DNA from: an uncultured Brachyspira sp.
Lineage (GTDB): Bacteria > Spirochaetota > Brachyspiria > Brachyspirales > Brachyspiraceae
Length of the DNA stretch: 50,732 bases
NCBI GenBank assembly: GCA_934725655.1
Contig: CAKVCJ010000001.1
Location: 1 to 50,732, forward strand
Reading direction: 5' to 3'
Below the pieces are notes generated by a model. That model saw nothing but the letters and a program-made list of their open reading frames with translations, did not search any database and was not told where the DNA came from. Below are positions 25,107 to 32,499 of the stretch, piece by piece. Positions within the stretch are counted from its first letter, which is position 1. Every line of letters starts with the position of its first letter. A program made the position numbers and the translations under genes.

Positions 25107-25482
25107 TACTTGTAACTTGTGTAAAAAAAGAGATAAATGCAAGCAGTTATGCAGTGATATGATAGAGAAACTTAAAAATAAAAAAAATAATAATGATATG
25201 TATTCAGATACTACAGTAAATGTTTATAATAGCTTTGATTTATCAAATATTGTATATACTTATGGATTATCAAAAATAGAAGAGAGAGATACAAAAAGAG
25301 TAATGATTGCTATATTGAAAAAAGAACAAAAAGAAATACTTTACTTGCTTTCACAAGGATATACTCAAAAAGATATAGCTAAAAAACTAAAAGTATCTCA
25401 AAGTAATATTTCGCAAAAATTGGAAGCTATTAAAAGAGAATTAAAAGACTCATTAGTAAAAATAATGCCTTATATTTTATGA
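25090..25482 (+). CDS. Sigma-factor-like or late-gene regulator with C-terminal helix-turn-helix
   Basis: A 130-residue protein. The N-terminal cysteines (CNLCKKRDKCKQLC) may bind a metal. The C-terminus ILYLLSQGYTQKDIAKKLKV then SQSNISQKLEAIKRELK is a sigma-70 region 4/LuxR-type helix-turn-helix. It has no sigma region 2, so it is not a full sigma factor. Phage regulators of this shape (ArpU-like) control late genes; here it lies just before the lysis genes. Confidence 0.6.
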   Translation: MKKEINTCNLCKKRDKCKQLCSDMIEKLKNKKNNNDMYSDTTVNVYNSFDLSNIVYTYGLSKIEERDTKRVMIAILKKEQKEILYLLSQGYTQKDIAKKLKVSQSNISQKLEAIKRELKDSLVKIMPYIL

Positions 25483-25534
25483 ATTATCCTTATATTTTTT
25501 TTATTTAAATATAGTAAAAATATAAGGATAAGAT

Positions 25535-25876
25535 ATGTTAAAAGAAATTATAACAGAATTAAGTAAAAAAGAAATAGATATTATAAAAAAATATATAAAG
25601 CTAAAAAAAGAAGAGAAAAAGAATAAAGAGAATATTGACTCTTTAAAAGATGATGTGCTCAACATATTAAAAGCACATGAAGATAAAGTAGTTTATGACG
25701 GCTATAATATTACAATGCATGAAACTTCATCATATCAATATAGCGAAGCTATACAAAATATAGAAACAGAAATAAAAGTCTTAAAGCAAAGAGAAGTAAC
25801 ACTTCAAATAGCAAAAGAGAAACAAAAAAGCGAATATATCAAAGTTTATGAGCTAAAAAGCAGCGTGCCTGCTTAA
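25535..25876 (+). CDS. Coiled-coil protein of unknown function
   Basis: A 113-residue protein, nearly all helix with heptad pattern (LSKKEIDIIKKYIKLKKEEK; IETEIKVLKQREVTLQIAKE). A short middle segment DKVVYDGYNITMHETSSY is probably a beta hairpin. The ribosome site aaggata is before the ATG. It lies between the regulator and a membrane protein. No family is recognised. Confidence 0.45.
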   Translation: MLKEIITELSKKEIDIIKKYIKLKKEEKKNKENIDSLKDDVLNILKAHEDKVVYDGYNITMHETSSYQYSEAIQNIETEIKVLKQREVTLQIAKEKQKSEYIKVYELKSSVPA

Positions 25877-25900
25877 AATTATATTAAGGAGTTTTAATTT

Positions 25901-26356
25901 ATGTTAAAGTTATTTATTTTTATAATAGTGCTTATAGTATTTGCTGCTATTACGGCATTAGATATGAATATAAGAAGATTTAATAAAGTTGAGGATGAGA
26001 TAATAGTAAATAGAACTATAATCTGCTTTATAGCTTTATCAATCAATTTTTTATTTAGAAAACATATTGAAGCTGTATTAAATCCTTTTACAAATAGAGT
26101 TCATATTATATATAAGGACACTTTTAATTGTATAACAAGAGAAAGCGTGTTGTATAAGCATCAATATGTGCATATATTACAAAATAAAAAATTAGGCTGG
26201 TTTAAGTTTATTATTTTATATTTAATTAATAGTATGCATGGCTATGCTAATAATGTCTTTGAGAAACAAGCTGTAAAATGGCAGTATAAAGAAATAAATG
26301 CTGAAGGCATAAATGAAGAGCTTAATAATAAATTAGCAGAATATAAGGGGAAGTAA
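25901..26356 (+). CDS. Membrane protein with a degenerate metallopeptidase-like HxxxH motif
   Basis: A 151-residue protein. Residues 1-22 form a membrane helix and there may be another near 45. The block YKHQYVHILQNKKLGWFKFI ... GYANNVFEKQA resembles small metallopeptidase-like proteins that carry HExxH followed by HIRQ-GW and NPFEIEA. Here the motif is HQYVH: the catalytic Glu is Gln (codon caa). It is either an inactive relative or one needing only metal binding. It sits immediately before the endolysin gene, so a role in lysis or envelope attack is possible. Confidence 0.45.
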   Translation: MLKLFIFIIVLIVFAAITALDMNIRRFNKVEDEIIVNRTIICFIALSINFLFRKHIEAVLNPFTNRVHIIYKDTFNCITRESVLYKHQYVHILQNKKLGWFKFIILYLINSMHGYANNVFEKQAVKWQYKEINAEGINEELNNKLAEYKGK

Positions 26357-26905
26357 ATGGCAGATTTTGATAGAGCTTATAATGTATTAGAAAGATGGGA
26401 AGGCGGATATGCTAATATTAAAGAAGATGCAGGCGGAGAAACATATAAGGGTATAACAAGAAAGAATTACCCTAATATGAGTTTTTGGAAAAAAATAGAC
26501 AGATTAAAAAAAGAAAAATTAGATGTGCAAAGTATAAATATGATATTGTCTAATGACTTAAATACTGTAACAGAAATAAAAGATTTTTATAAGAAAAACT
26601 ATTGGGATATATTTGAAGGAGATAATATACCAAGTCAGGCATTTGCAGAAAATGTATTTTTATTAAGCGTTAATGCAGGAGTAAAAAGAGGCTTAAAAAT
26701 TGCTCAAACAGCATGCGGTTTTTTTGGTAAAGATATAGACGGCAAATACGGACCTAAAACAAAAATGATGTTTAAAAAAGCAGGAGAAAATGAAGTTAAT
26801 CTTTTTAATGAAATAGAGATTAATTTCTATAAATCTTTAGCAGAGAAAAAGCCTTCAAATAAAATATTTTTAAAAGGCTGGCTTAGAAGGGCTAATGCGG
26901 TTTAA
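26357..26905 (+). CDS. Endolysin, GH108-type N-acetylmuramidase
   Basis: A 182-residue protein. The N-terminus VLERWEGGYANIKEDAGGETY then KGIT matches the GH108 active-site region, with the catalytic Glu in EGGY near residue 15. The C-terminal part (GKDIDGKYGPKTKMM) is a peptidoglycan-binding repeat. It should cut the glycan strands of peptidoglycan at the end of the lytic cycle. It starts 1 bp after the previous gene, and holin and spanin candidates follow. There is no signal peptide, so it needs a holin. Confidence 0.88.
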   Translation: MADFDRAYNVLERWEGGYANIKEDAGGETYKGITRKNYPNMSFWKKIDRLKKEKLDVQSINMILSNDLNTVTEIKDFYKKNYWDIFEGDNIPSQAFAENVFLLSVNAGVKRGLKIAQTACGFFGKDIDGKYGPKTKMMFKKAGENEVNLFNEIEINFYKSLAEKKPSNKIFLKGWLRRANAV

Positions 26906-26916
26906 TAGGTAAGTTT

Positions 26917-27300
26917 ATGGAAAATGAAATATCTGAAAGATTTTCTAATATTGAGCATATTATCGGCATAGATAAAAACGGCAATCCTAATCATAATGGT
27001 ATGATAAGCAGTATTAGAGAAATGAAGAATGATCTTGATGATATATCGCTATATATAGATGAGCATAAAATAGAAAAGATAGAGTTTAATAATAGGCTTG
27101 AGAATATAGAAAAAGATATAAAACGAATGCAGGAATCTTTAAAGTATATAGAAAGCAGTTTGAAAGACAATATTAATATGCAGTCTTTTATTAAACTCAA
27201 AAATGTGATTCTTGGAATAGTTGCGGTACTTGGAGCTTTTGGGGCTATAGGCACATTTTTATATAACTTTTTAAAAATTATATATGAACGGGGTAACTAA
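26917..27300 (+). CDS. Coiled-coil membrane protein of the lysis cluster (XhlA-like)
   Basis: A 127-residue protein: coiled coil over residues 30-90 and one membrane helix near 98-118 (VILGIVAVLGAFGAIGTFLY) with a short basic tail. That layout resembles hemolysin XhlA-type proteins, which work with holins. It ends 1 bp before the next membrane gene. Confidence 0.5.
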   Translation: MENEISERFSNIEHIIGIDKNGNPNHNGMISSIREMKNDLDDISLYIDEHKIEKIEFNNRLENIEKDIKRMQESLKYIESSLKDNINMQSFIKLKNVILGIVAVLGAFGAIGTFLYNFLKIIYERGN

Positions 27301-27540
27301 ATGAAAGCAAAAACAGGAAGTAATGCAGTAAAAGCTTTGATAGTTGTATTTTTATTTTGCGAATACCATTTGCAAAGTATGTCGCAAGGCAGTCCATTGT
27401 CTGCCGATAGCTGTCAAGGGCTTCTGTTTATAGCTATAGCAGGTTTTTTAATTTTATTACCTGTGGACGGGTCTATATTTATAAAGAACTTTTTTAATGC
27501 TAAAAATCATATAAAAGATATTAATAAAGAGAAAGAATAA
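27301..27540 (+). CDS. Candidate holin (two membrane helices)
   Basis: A 79-residue protein. Two hydrophobic helices (VKALIVVFLFCEY and GLLFIAIAGFLILLPV) are separated by a short loop, and the C-terminus is charged (NHIKDINKEKE). Size, topology and position after the endolysin fit a class II holin. Its stop overlaps the ATG of the next gene. Confidence 0.5.
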   Translation: MKAKTGSNAVKALIVVFLFCEYHLQSMSQGSPLSADSCQGLLFIAIAGFLILLPVDGSIFIKNFFNAKNHIKDINKEKE

Positions 27541-27893
27541 TGACAGCTGTAAGCTTTATATTAAAAATATTTTCAAGTAAAATTACTTATATACTTTTGT
27601 TTATAGCTACTATAGTTATTACATCAATAGTTTTTAAAAGCTTTGCTTATAAGTATGAAAAGAAAATAGATGTTTTAGAAAATACAATAGAAGATTTAGA
27701 AATAACGAATAATTATTTGTATAAAGAAAATATAATGCAGCATGATAAAATTACATTATTAACAACATATAGTAATTCAACTATGATTATTAATAAATTA
27801 AATAGAAATAAATTAGAAGAGGGGCAAAAGCATGCGATTAATAATATTAGTAATGATTTTTACGATTATTTTAATATCATGTCAAACAACTAA
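27540..27893 (+). CDS. Rz-like inner-membrane spanin
   Basis: A 117-residue protein with one N-terminal membrane helix (YILLFIATIVITSIVFK) followed by a periplasmic coiled coil (IDVLENTIEDLEITNNYLY). This is the layout of i-spanins. A lipoprotein gene starts inside its 3' end in another frame, the classic overlapped Rz/Rz1 pattern. Spanins disrupt the outer membrane, which agrees with a host that has a double membrane. Confidence 0.7.
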   Translation: MTAVSFILKIFSSKITYILLFIATIVITSIVFKSFAYKYEKKIDVLENTIEDLEITNNYLYKENIMQHDKITLLTTYSNSTMIINKLNRNKLEEGQKHAINNISNDFYDYFNIMSNN

Positions 27894-28071
27894 AGAATAT
27901 ATAATTGTTCCTTTAAGTAGTCCTCCGAAAATATACAATATTCCTGAAATGGATACGGATCAGGATTTGATAAGGGCTTATCAGCAAACAACTATAAAAA
28001 TAGCCGAGTGGCAAAAATGGTATAATATTCAAGTAGGGAGCAATTATTATAATTATAAAAATAGGAGATAA
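27832..28071 (+). CDS. Rz1-like outer-membrane spanin lipoprotein
   Basis: A 79-residue protein with signal peptide and lipobox (MRLIILVMIFTIILISCQTT, Cys17 as the lipidated residue), then a Pro-containing segment (VPLSSPPKIYNIPE). Overlaps the Rz-like gene by 62 bp in the +1 frame, with ribosome site agagggg before the ATG. Together they would link inner and outer membranes. Confidence 0.72.
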   Translation: MRLIILVMIFTIILISCQTTKEYIIVPLSSPPKIYNIPEMDTDQDLIRAYQQTTIKIAEWQKWYNIQVGSNYYNYKNRR

Positions 28072-28075
28072 TAAA

Positions 28076-29773
28076 ATGAGTAATACAGCATTAGATAAAC
28101 CGAGAGTCTATAAAGAGGTTCAAAGCCAGCAGCCGGAGCAATATATTTTGGCAGAAGATATAAATCAGCTAATAGCCAATGTTGAAATATTGAAAGGCGG
28201 CGGATCAGGGGAAACACCTGTTATTGATATAAAAACTTTAAATAAAAAATCTGATGATACAATTCTTAAACTCAATACTGAAAATGAAAATAGAATTAAT
28301 GAAGACAGTAAATTACAATCGCAAATTAATAATATAAATACTAATATAGATAATGAAGTAAGTACAAGAGAGGAAACGGATACTAATTTACAAAATCAAA
28401 TAAATACTGAAAGAGCCGAAAGAACTCAAGCTGATACTACTGAAAAAACTCAAAGAGAGCAGGCAGATACTACTCTACAGCAAAATATAAATAATGAAGC
28501 AAGTACAAGAGAGAAAACGGATACATCTCTGCAAACACAAATAACAGAATTAAATCAAGGTTTAGTAAAAGAAACTAAAGAAAGGAAAGAAGAGGATGCA
28601 GGAGTGCAAAATCAAATAAATGATTTAAAATCTAATAAGCAAAATAATTTGATAGGCGGACATAATGTAAATGTAGAAGCTGATGTTATAAGTTTGAAAG
28701 GCGGATTATCAAAAAATTATGCTGCTAATGATGAATATATAGTAAATGATTTTATTTTTCATGAAAATAGATTATACAGAGTAAATAGAGTTTTTACGGC
28801 AGCTGATTGGGAAGAGGATAAAAAGCTATTAACTTTAGTAAGCGCCAATGATGCTGCAAATATAGCAAGTGAAGTTGCTTATAATAATGCTGATAGTTAT
28901 TTAGAAGTTAATAATGTTCAAAATGCTATAGATAAGCTGTCATTGCTTAAAGATGAGAAACAAGATAAACTTACTGCAGTAAAGAATATAACTATTATAG
29001 ATAATGCAATATCATCAAAGAATCCGCATATTTTAAATGGCAGAAACTTGATGGAAGTTCTTAAAGCAGCAAGCGTAAAGAATGCTTTTATCAAACTTAG
29101 AGAGAAATCAAGTAAGGGTGATTTTGATGATTTAATGCTTGGCGATTATATAGATTTAGATTCTTTAACTGACGGCGAGGGCAATTATTTATGGAATGAA
29201 GAGTACCAAAACTTAAGATGTCAAATAGCAGCTTTTGATCATTATTACAGAGTTGGGGATCAGGATAATACAACGCATCATGTAGTTATGCAATTTAAGA
29301 ATTGTTTCAGACAAAAGCGAATGCATAGCACAGACAGCAATGCAGGAGGCTATGTGAATAAAGAGTTATTTAATTATTTGAACGGCAATTTTAAGAACGG
29401 TTTAATAAATGCTATAGGCATAACACCATTAAGTATACGAAGATTATTAGATACTTACGGCGGCTGGGCTTGGGCATCAGAAATAATCTTTTTGCCTACG
29501 GAAGTTGAAGTCTGGGGGCATCAAGCTTGGTCTCAAACAACAAATCAAGGCATTGTAGGCTGTCCTACAGGCACAAGTATTCAATATCCGATATTTAGTA
29601 TGTGTCCCCAAAGCCGCATAAAGTTTTTTAATGGTAATAGGCAGTGGTGGTGGGTAGGCTCTCCTGGCTATAATGCCAATTCCGTTTTTGCTCTTGTTGG
29701 CAGCTATGGTATTGCTTACTATAGTCTTGCGAGTGTTGTTGGTGGTGGCGTTGCCCCTGCTTTTTGTATCTGA
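28076..29773 (+). CDS. Tail fibre protein, target of a diversity-generating retroelement
   Basis: A 565-residue fibre. Residues 1-40 should attach to the tail. Residues 65-190 are a trimeric coiled coil of repeated units (STREETDTNLQNQINTERAE and similar). The C-terminal 190 residues look like a C-type-lectin-like/DUF6273-style ligand domain (GGWAWASEIIFLPTEVEVWG ... RQWWWVGSP). The last residues (VFALVGSYGIAYYSLASVVGGG, then VAPAFCI) are encoded by the variable repeat. All nine template AAY codons differ in this copy. The protein is expected to be the receptor-binding protein whose specificity is changed by mutagenic retrohoming. Confidence 0.88.
   Translation: MSNTALDKPRVYKEVQSQQPEQYILAEDINQLIANVEILKGGGSGETPVIDIKTLNKKSDDTILKLNTENENRINEDSKLQSQINNINTNIDNEVSTREETDTNLQNQINTERAERTQADTTEKTQREQADTTLQQNINNEASTREKTDTSLQTQITELNQGLVKETKERKEEDAGVQNQINDLKSNKQNNLIGGHNVNVEADVISLKGGLSKNYAANDEYIVNDFIFHENRLYRVNRVFTAADWEEDKKLLTLVSANDAANIASEVAYNNADSYLEVNNVQNAIDKLSLLKDEKQDKLTAVKNITIIDNAISSKNPHILNGRNLMEVLKAASVKNAFIKLREKSSKGDFDDLMLGDYIDLDSLTDGEGNYLWNEEYQNLRCQIAAFDHYYRVGDQDNTTHHVVMQFKNCFRQKRMHSTDSNAGGYVNKELFNYLNGNFKNGLINAIGITPLSIRRLLDTYGGWAWASEIIFLPTEVEVWGHQAWSQTTNQGIVGCPTGTSIQYPIFSMCPQSRIKFFNGNRQWWWVGSPGYNANSVFALVGSYGIAYYSLASVVGGGVAPAFCI
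29679..29764 (+). repeat. DGR variable repeat (VR)
   Basis: 86 bp aligned without gaps to 30343-30428. There are 13 differences, all at template adenines (nine AAT/AAC codons and one GAT), and none at C, G or T. The last 31 bp before the GAT codon (gcgagtgttgttggtggtgg and onward) are identical in both and act as the likely 3' homing site. Confidence 0.93.
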
Positions 29774-29784
29774 AATCTGTAAAT

Positions 29785-29805
29785 CTCGGCTGCTTTGCAG
29801 CCGAG
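29785..29805 (+). other. Stem-loop 20 bp after the variable repeat
   Basis: A perfect 9-bp stem (ctcggctgc / gcagccgag) with a ttt loop. In Bordetella phage BPP-1 a stem-loop just beyond the VR raises homing efficiency; position and shape are similar here. It follows the fibre stop codon, so termination is an alternative, but no T-run follows. Confidence 0.65.
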
Positions 29806-29815
29806 AAATAAAAAA

Positions 29816-29830
29816 GGCTCCGAAGGAGCC
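29816..29830 (+). other. Second stem-loop after the tail fibre gene
   Basis: Arms ggctcc / ggagcc with gaa loop, then nine adenines. It lies 10 bp after the first stem-loop and before avd. It may be part of the same homing signal or an mRNA stability element. Confidence 0.5.
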
Positions 29831-29853
29831 AAAAAAAAATTTTGGATTTTTAA

Positions 29854-30303
29854 GTGAGCGTATTAAAAAATAAAAGAAGTATAAGCGATATGCAGTTTTA
29901 TAAAACTGCTAGAGATTTAAGAAAAAAAATAACCACCCAATTATTGCCGAAATTAAAAGAAAATAAAGTACAGCTGCCTGATTTTATAATTGATAATTTC
30001 ATAGCTGATACAATGAAAACACTAAATGAAATTATGGAATATATAGTAAAAGCTAATGCTATATATCCAACTATTGTATCAGAGGTAGAAAAAAGAAGAC
30101 TGCTGCAAGACGACGCTATATGTTCTTGTGAGCATTTATATTCACTATTAGAATATCTGATAGACATATATCCTAAACAATTAAAAAATGTCTTGTTATA
30201 TGTTGATGATATAGATCATTTAATAAAACTATTAAGGAGGTGGAAACAATCAAATAATAAAATTATGAAAGCGATTGCTGAAGATAAAAAGTCTGGTATA
30301 TAA
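29854..30303 (+). CDS. avd: DGR accessory variability determinant (Avd-like)
   Basis: The GTG at 29854 gives 149 residues; an ATG at 29890 would give 137. The protein is all helix and basic (FYKTARDLRKKITTQLLPKL ... YLIDIYPKQLKNVLLYVDD ... LLRRWKQSNNKI), matching the four-helix Avd family that forms a pentamer and binds the DGR reverse transcriptase and template RNA. It lies between the varied gene and the template repeat, the usual order. Its stop directly precedes the template region. Confidence 0.82.
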   Translation: MSVLKNKRSISDMQFYKTARDLRKKITTQLLPKLKENKVQLPDFIIDNFIADTMKTLNEIMEYIVKANAIYPTIVSEVEKRRLLQDDAICSCEHLYSLLEYLIDIYPKQLKNVLLYVDDIDHLIKLLRRWKQSNNKIMKAIAEDKKSGI

Positions 30304-30342
30304 TGATAGTTACACTATTTTTATATAAGGGATTAAATCTGT

Positions 30343-30428
30343 ATTCCGTTTTTGCTAATGTTAACAACAATGGTAATGCTAACAATAATAATGCGAGTGT
30401 TGTTGGTGGTGGCGTTGCCCCTGATTTT
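30343..30428 (+). repeat. DGR template repeat (TR)
   Basis: 86-bp template for 29679-29764, in the non-coding space between avd and the reverse transcriptase. It holds nine AAY codons in the register of the VR (gctaatgttaacaacaatgg and onward). Adenines are the mutable positions in adenine-specific mutagenesis. AAY codons can change to many residue types but never to stop codons, which is typical of DGR templates. The RNA probably extends to the reverse transcriptase start. Confidence 0.93.
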
Positions 30429-30624
30429 GTAAAGGTTTTATATGCGGATATTTTCGTAAACTCTCTTACAAAAGGAGATTTTTTCCCTCCCCATGCGGTA
30501 AACTTAGTCTTGATGCTATTAAGTGGACGCTTTCGTGCATTGATAGTTATTATTTTTAATAACTATTTTAATACTTATTATAGCTAAAAAACAAGACTCA
30601 TTTTTTATTTAAGGAAAATATTTA

Positions 30625-31746
30625 ATGACAAGTAATGAAAAAAGAAAAGAAGCTCGTTATCAAAGACGAAAAGCTAAAAGACTTCAAAAGAAATTAAATA
30701 AAAATAAATCTTTTGATGATTTTAATAATATCATTGATTCAGAACATTTACTTCAATCTTACTACAGCTGCAGAAAAGGCGTTGCTTGGAAACACTCCGT
30801 ACAAAAATATGAATCTAAACTTATTAAAAATATATCTGATAGTATAAAGAAATTAAAAAATGGAGAGTCTGTTATTAAAGATGGTGTTAATTTTAAGATT
30901 AATGAAAGAGGTAAAGTAAGAGATATTAGAAGCGTGCATATATCAGAAAGAGTTGTGCAAAAAGCTCTTTGCGATTATGTATTAGTTCCTATGCTTTCTA
31001 AATCTTTGATTAATGATAATGGAGCAAGCATAAAAGGAAAAGGCTCTAACTTTAGTAGAAAAAGACTTATAAGACATTTAAGAGAATATTATAATAAGTA
31101 CAAAACTAATAATGGCTATGTACTCACTATAGATTTTACAAAGTATTTTGCTAATATAAATCATGACATATTACTTAATATGCTGAAAAAAGAAATTACA
31201 AATAAAAGAGTTATGGAATTAATAAGACAGTTTATAAAGTCATTCGGTGATAAGGGTTTATGTTTAGGTTCTCAAATAAGTCAAATATGCGCCGTTTATT
31301 ATGCTAATAAGCTGGATCATTTTATTAAAGAAAAATTAAGAGTCCGCTGGTACGGCAGATATATGGACGACAGTTATTTAATAGCTTCATCAAAAGAGGA
31401 GCTAAAAAATTGTTTAACAGAAATAGAAAAAATATGTTTAGAGTTAGGTATTAAAATTAATAATAAAAAAACTCAAATATTTAAGATAAATAAAGGATTT
31501 AAGTTTCTTAAAGGCACTTACATATTAAGCGACAGCGGTAAAATAATTCGCAAACCGCCAAAATCTAATATTATAAGGCTGAGAAGAAAACTAAAGAAAA
31601 TAAAAATATTATTTGATAAAAACAAAGTCAGCTTTAGTGATATTCGTAATTTATATATGTCGTGGAGAGGACATATAAAGCATTTTAATTCATGGAGAAG
31701 CGTACAAAGAATGCATTCTCTATATTATACATTATTTTTTAATTAA
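30625..31746 (+). CDS. DGR reverse transcriptase
   Basis: A 373-residue enzyme. Catalytic Asp170 is in VLTIDFTKYF, and the YMDD box is at 246-249 (GRYMDDSYLI). Domain 4 reads LGSQISQ at 214-220, the I/L/V-G-x-x-x-S-Q signature that separates DGR enzymes from retron and group II intron enzymes (QGxxxSP). The N-terminus is basic. It should copy the TR RNA with frequent errors at adenines. Ribosome site aaggaa before the ATG; the frame is intact. Confidence 0.95.
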   Translation: MTSNEKRKEARYQRRKAKRLQKKLNKNKSFDDFNNIIDSEHLLQSYYSCRKGVAWKHSVQKYESKLIKNISDSIKKLKNGESVIKDGVNFKINERGKVRDIRSVHISERVVQKALCDYVLVPMLSKSLINDNGASIKGKGSNFSRKRLIRHLREYYNKYKTNNGYVLTIDFTKYFANINHDILLNMLKKEITNKRVMELIRQFIKSFGDKGLCLGSQISQICAVYYANKLDHFIKEKLRVRWYGRYMDDSYLIASSKEELKNCLTEIEKICLELGIKINNKKTQIFKINKGFKFLKGTYILSDSGKIIRKPPKSNIIRLRRKLKKIKILFDKNKVSFSDIRNLYMSWRGHIKHFNSWRSVQRMHSLYYTLFFN

Positions 31747-31757
31747 GGAGTTTTACA

Positions 31758-32300
31758 ATGAAATATAGTTTAATAGACAATAAAGATGTTATAGTGAGTA
31801 TTGATGAGAATATAGAGAAATTAAAAAAACTAAAAATATATAATGATTCTATGAGTATAATACCAAGCGAACCGCATCATAAGAAAGGGTTAAATCTTAA
31901 TACTTATACGGTAATGACTAATAAAGAAAAAATAGAGAAAGGTATAATCAAATTAGAAGATAATCAAGTGTTTTTTGAGAATGAAGATTATATAGCAACT
32001 TTATTGCCAAGTCAGAAATACGAAAACGGAAAGATATTAGAAAAAACTATGCAGGAGAAATTACAAGAAGGTTTAATAGAGCAAGCGGAATATGATAATT
32101 ATATAATAGAGAGTAGACAAAATGAGTACAGCCAAAACCTTGACGGTAAAAGAGCTGAACTATTGGAAAGCGTATTAAATAACTTAAATGAAAAAGGACT
32201 TCTTACAGAAGAGGAGCGTATTGAGTTAGAAAACTTAAATCTTAAAAGAAAAGAAATTAAAGAGGCTCATCCAAAGGCTATGTCCGTTTTATCTGCATAG
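31758..32300 (+). CDS. Hypothetical tail-fibre-associated protein
   Basis: A 180-residue soluble protein behind the reverse transcriptase, with ribosome site aaggag. The C-terminal half is helical (LDGKRAELLESVLNNLNEKG ... TEEERIELENLNLKRKEIKE). Small proteins of this type near tail fibres may be fibre-assembly chaperones; that is inference from place. It is the last phage gene before the integrase. Confidence 0.5.
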   Translation: MKYSLIDNKDVIVSIDENIEKLKKLKIYNDSMSIIPSEPHHKKGLNLNTYTVMTNKEKIEKGIIKLEDNQVFFENEDYIATLLPSQKYENGKILEKTMQEKLQEGLIEQAEYDNYIIESRQNEYSQNLDGKRAELLESVLNNLNEKGLLTEEERIELENLNLKRKEIKEAHPKAMSVLSA

Positions 32301-32432
32301 GGGCTTGTGCATGATAAAAATATAAAAAATATAAAAAATTGCATTTTCTCATAAAATAAACTCCAAGAATAAAAAACTTTTTATATTTTAATTATAATTT
32401 CATGAAATAGCAACCGATAATAATTATATCTA

Positions 32433-32499
32433 AAAAAACAACTCTATTCTTTTTCAAAAGTCAAGCAAATTTTTTAGAATAAAAATGGAGTTGTTTTTT
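32433..32499 (+). promoter_or_regulatory. Stem-loop that can hide the integrase ribosome site
   Basis: The 12-bp arms aaaaaacaactc (32433-32444) and gagttgtttttt (32488-32499) are fully complementary, with extra pairing attct / agaat inside. The right arm contains most of the ggag (32487-32490) placed 9 nt before the ATG at 32500. Folding of the leader would block translation of the integrase. Confidence 0.55.

Noticed and set aside
30303..30587. 94-codon open frame across the template repeat
   Set aside because: It is open because the template is in frame with the fibre's variable region. There is no ribosome site, and DGR templates are non-coding.
6742..31746. The Brachyspira gene transfer agent VSH-1
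   Set aside because: The visible genes form an ordinary siphophage with integrases, a DGR and methylases. I see no reason from the sequence to equate it with VSH-1, and the two integrases argue for a true prophage.
30625..31746. Retron or group II intron reverse transcriptase
   Set aside because: The LGSQISQ signature, Avd neighbour and adenine-biased VR/TR pair identify a DGR; no msr/msd or intron structure is seen.
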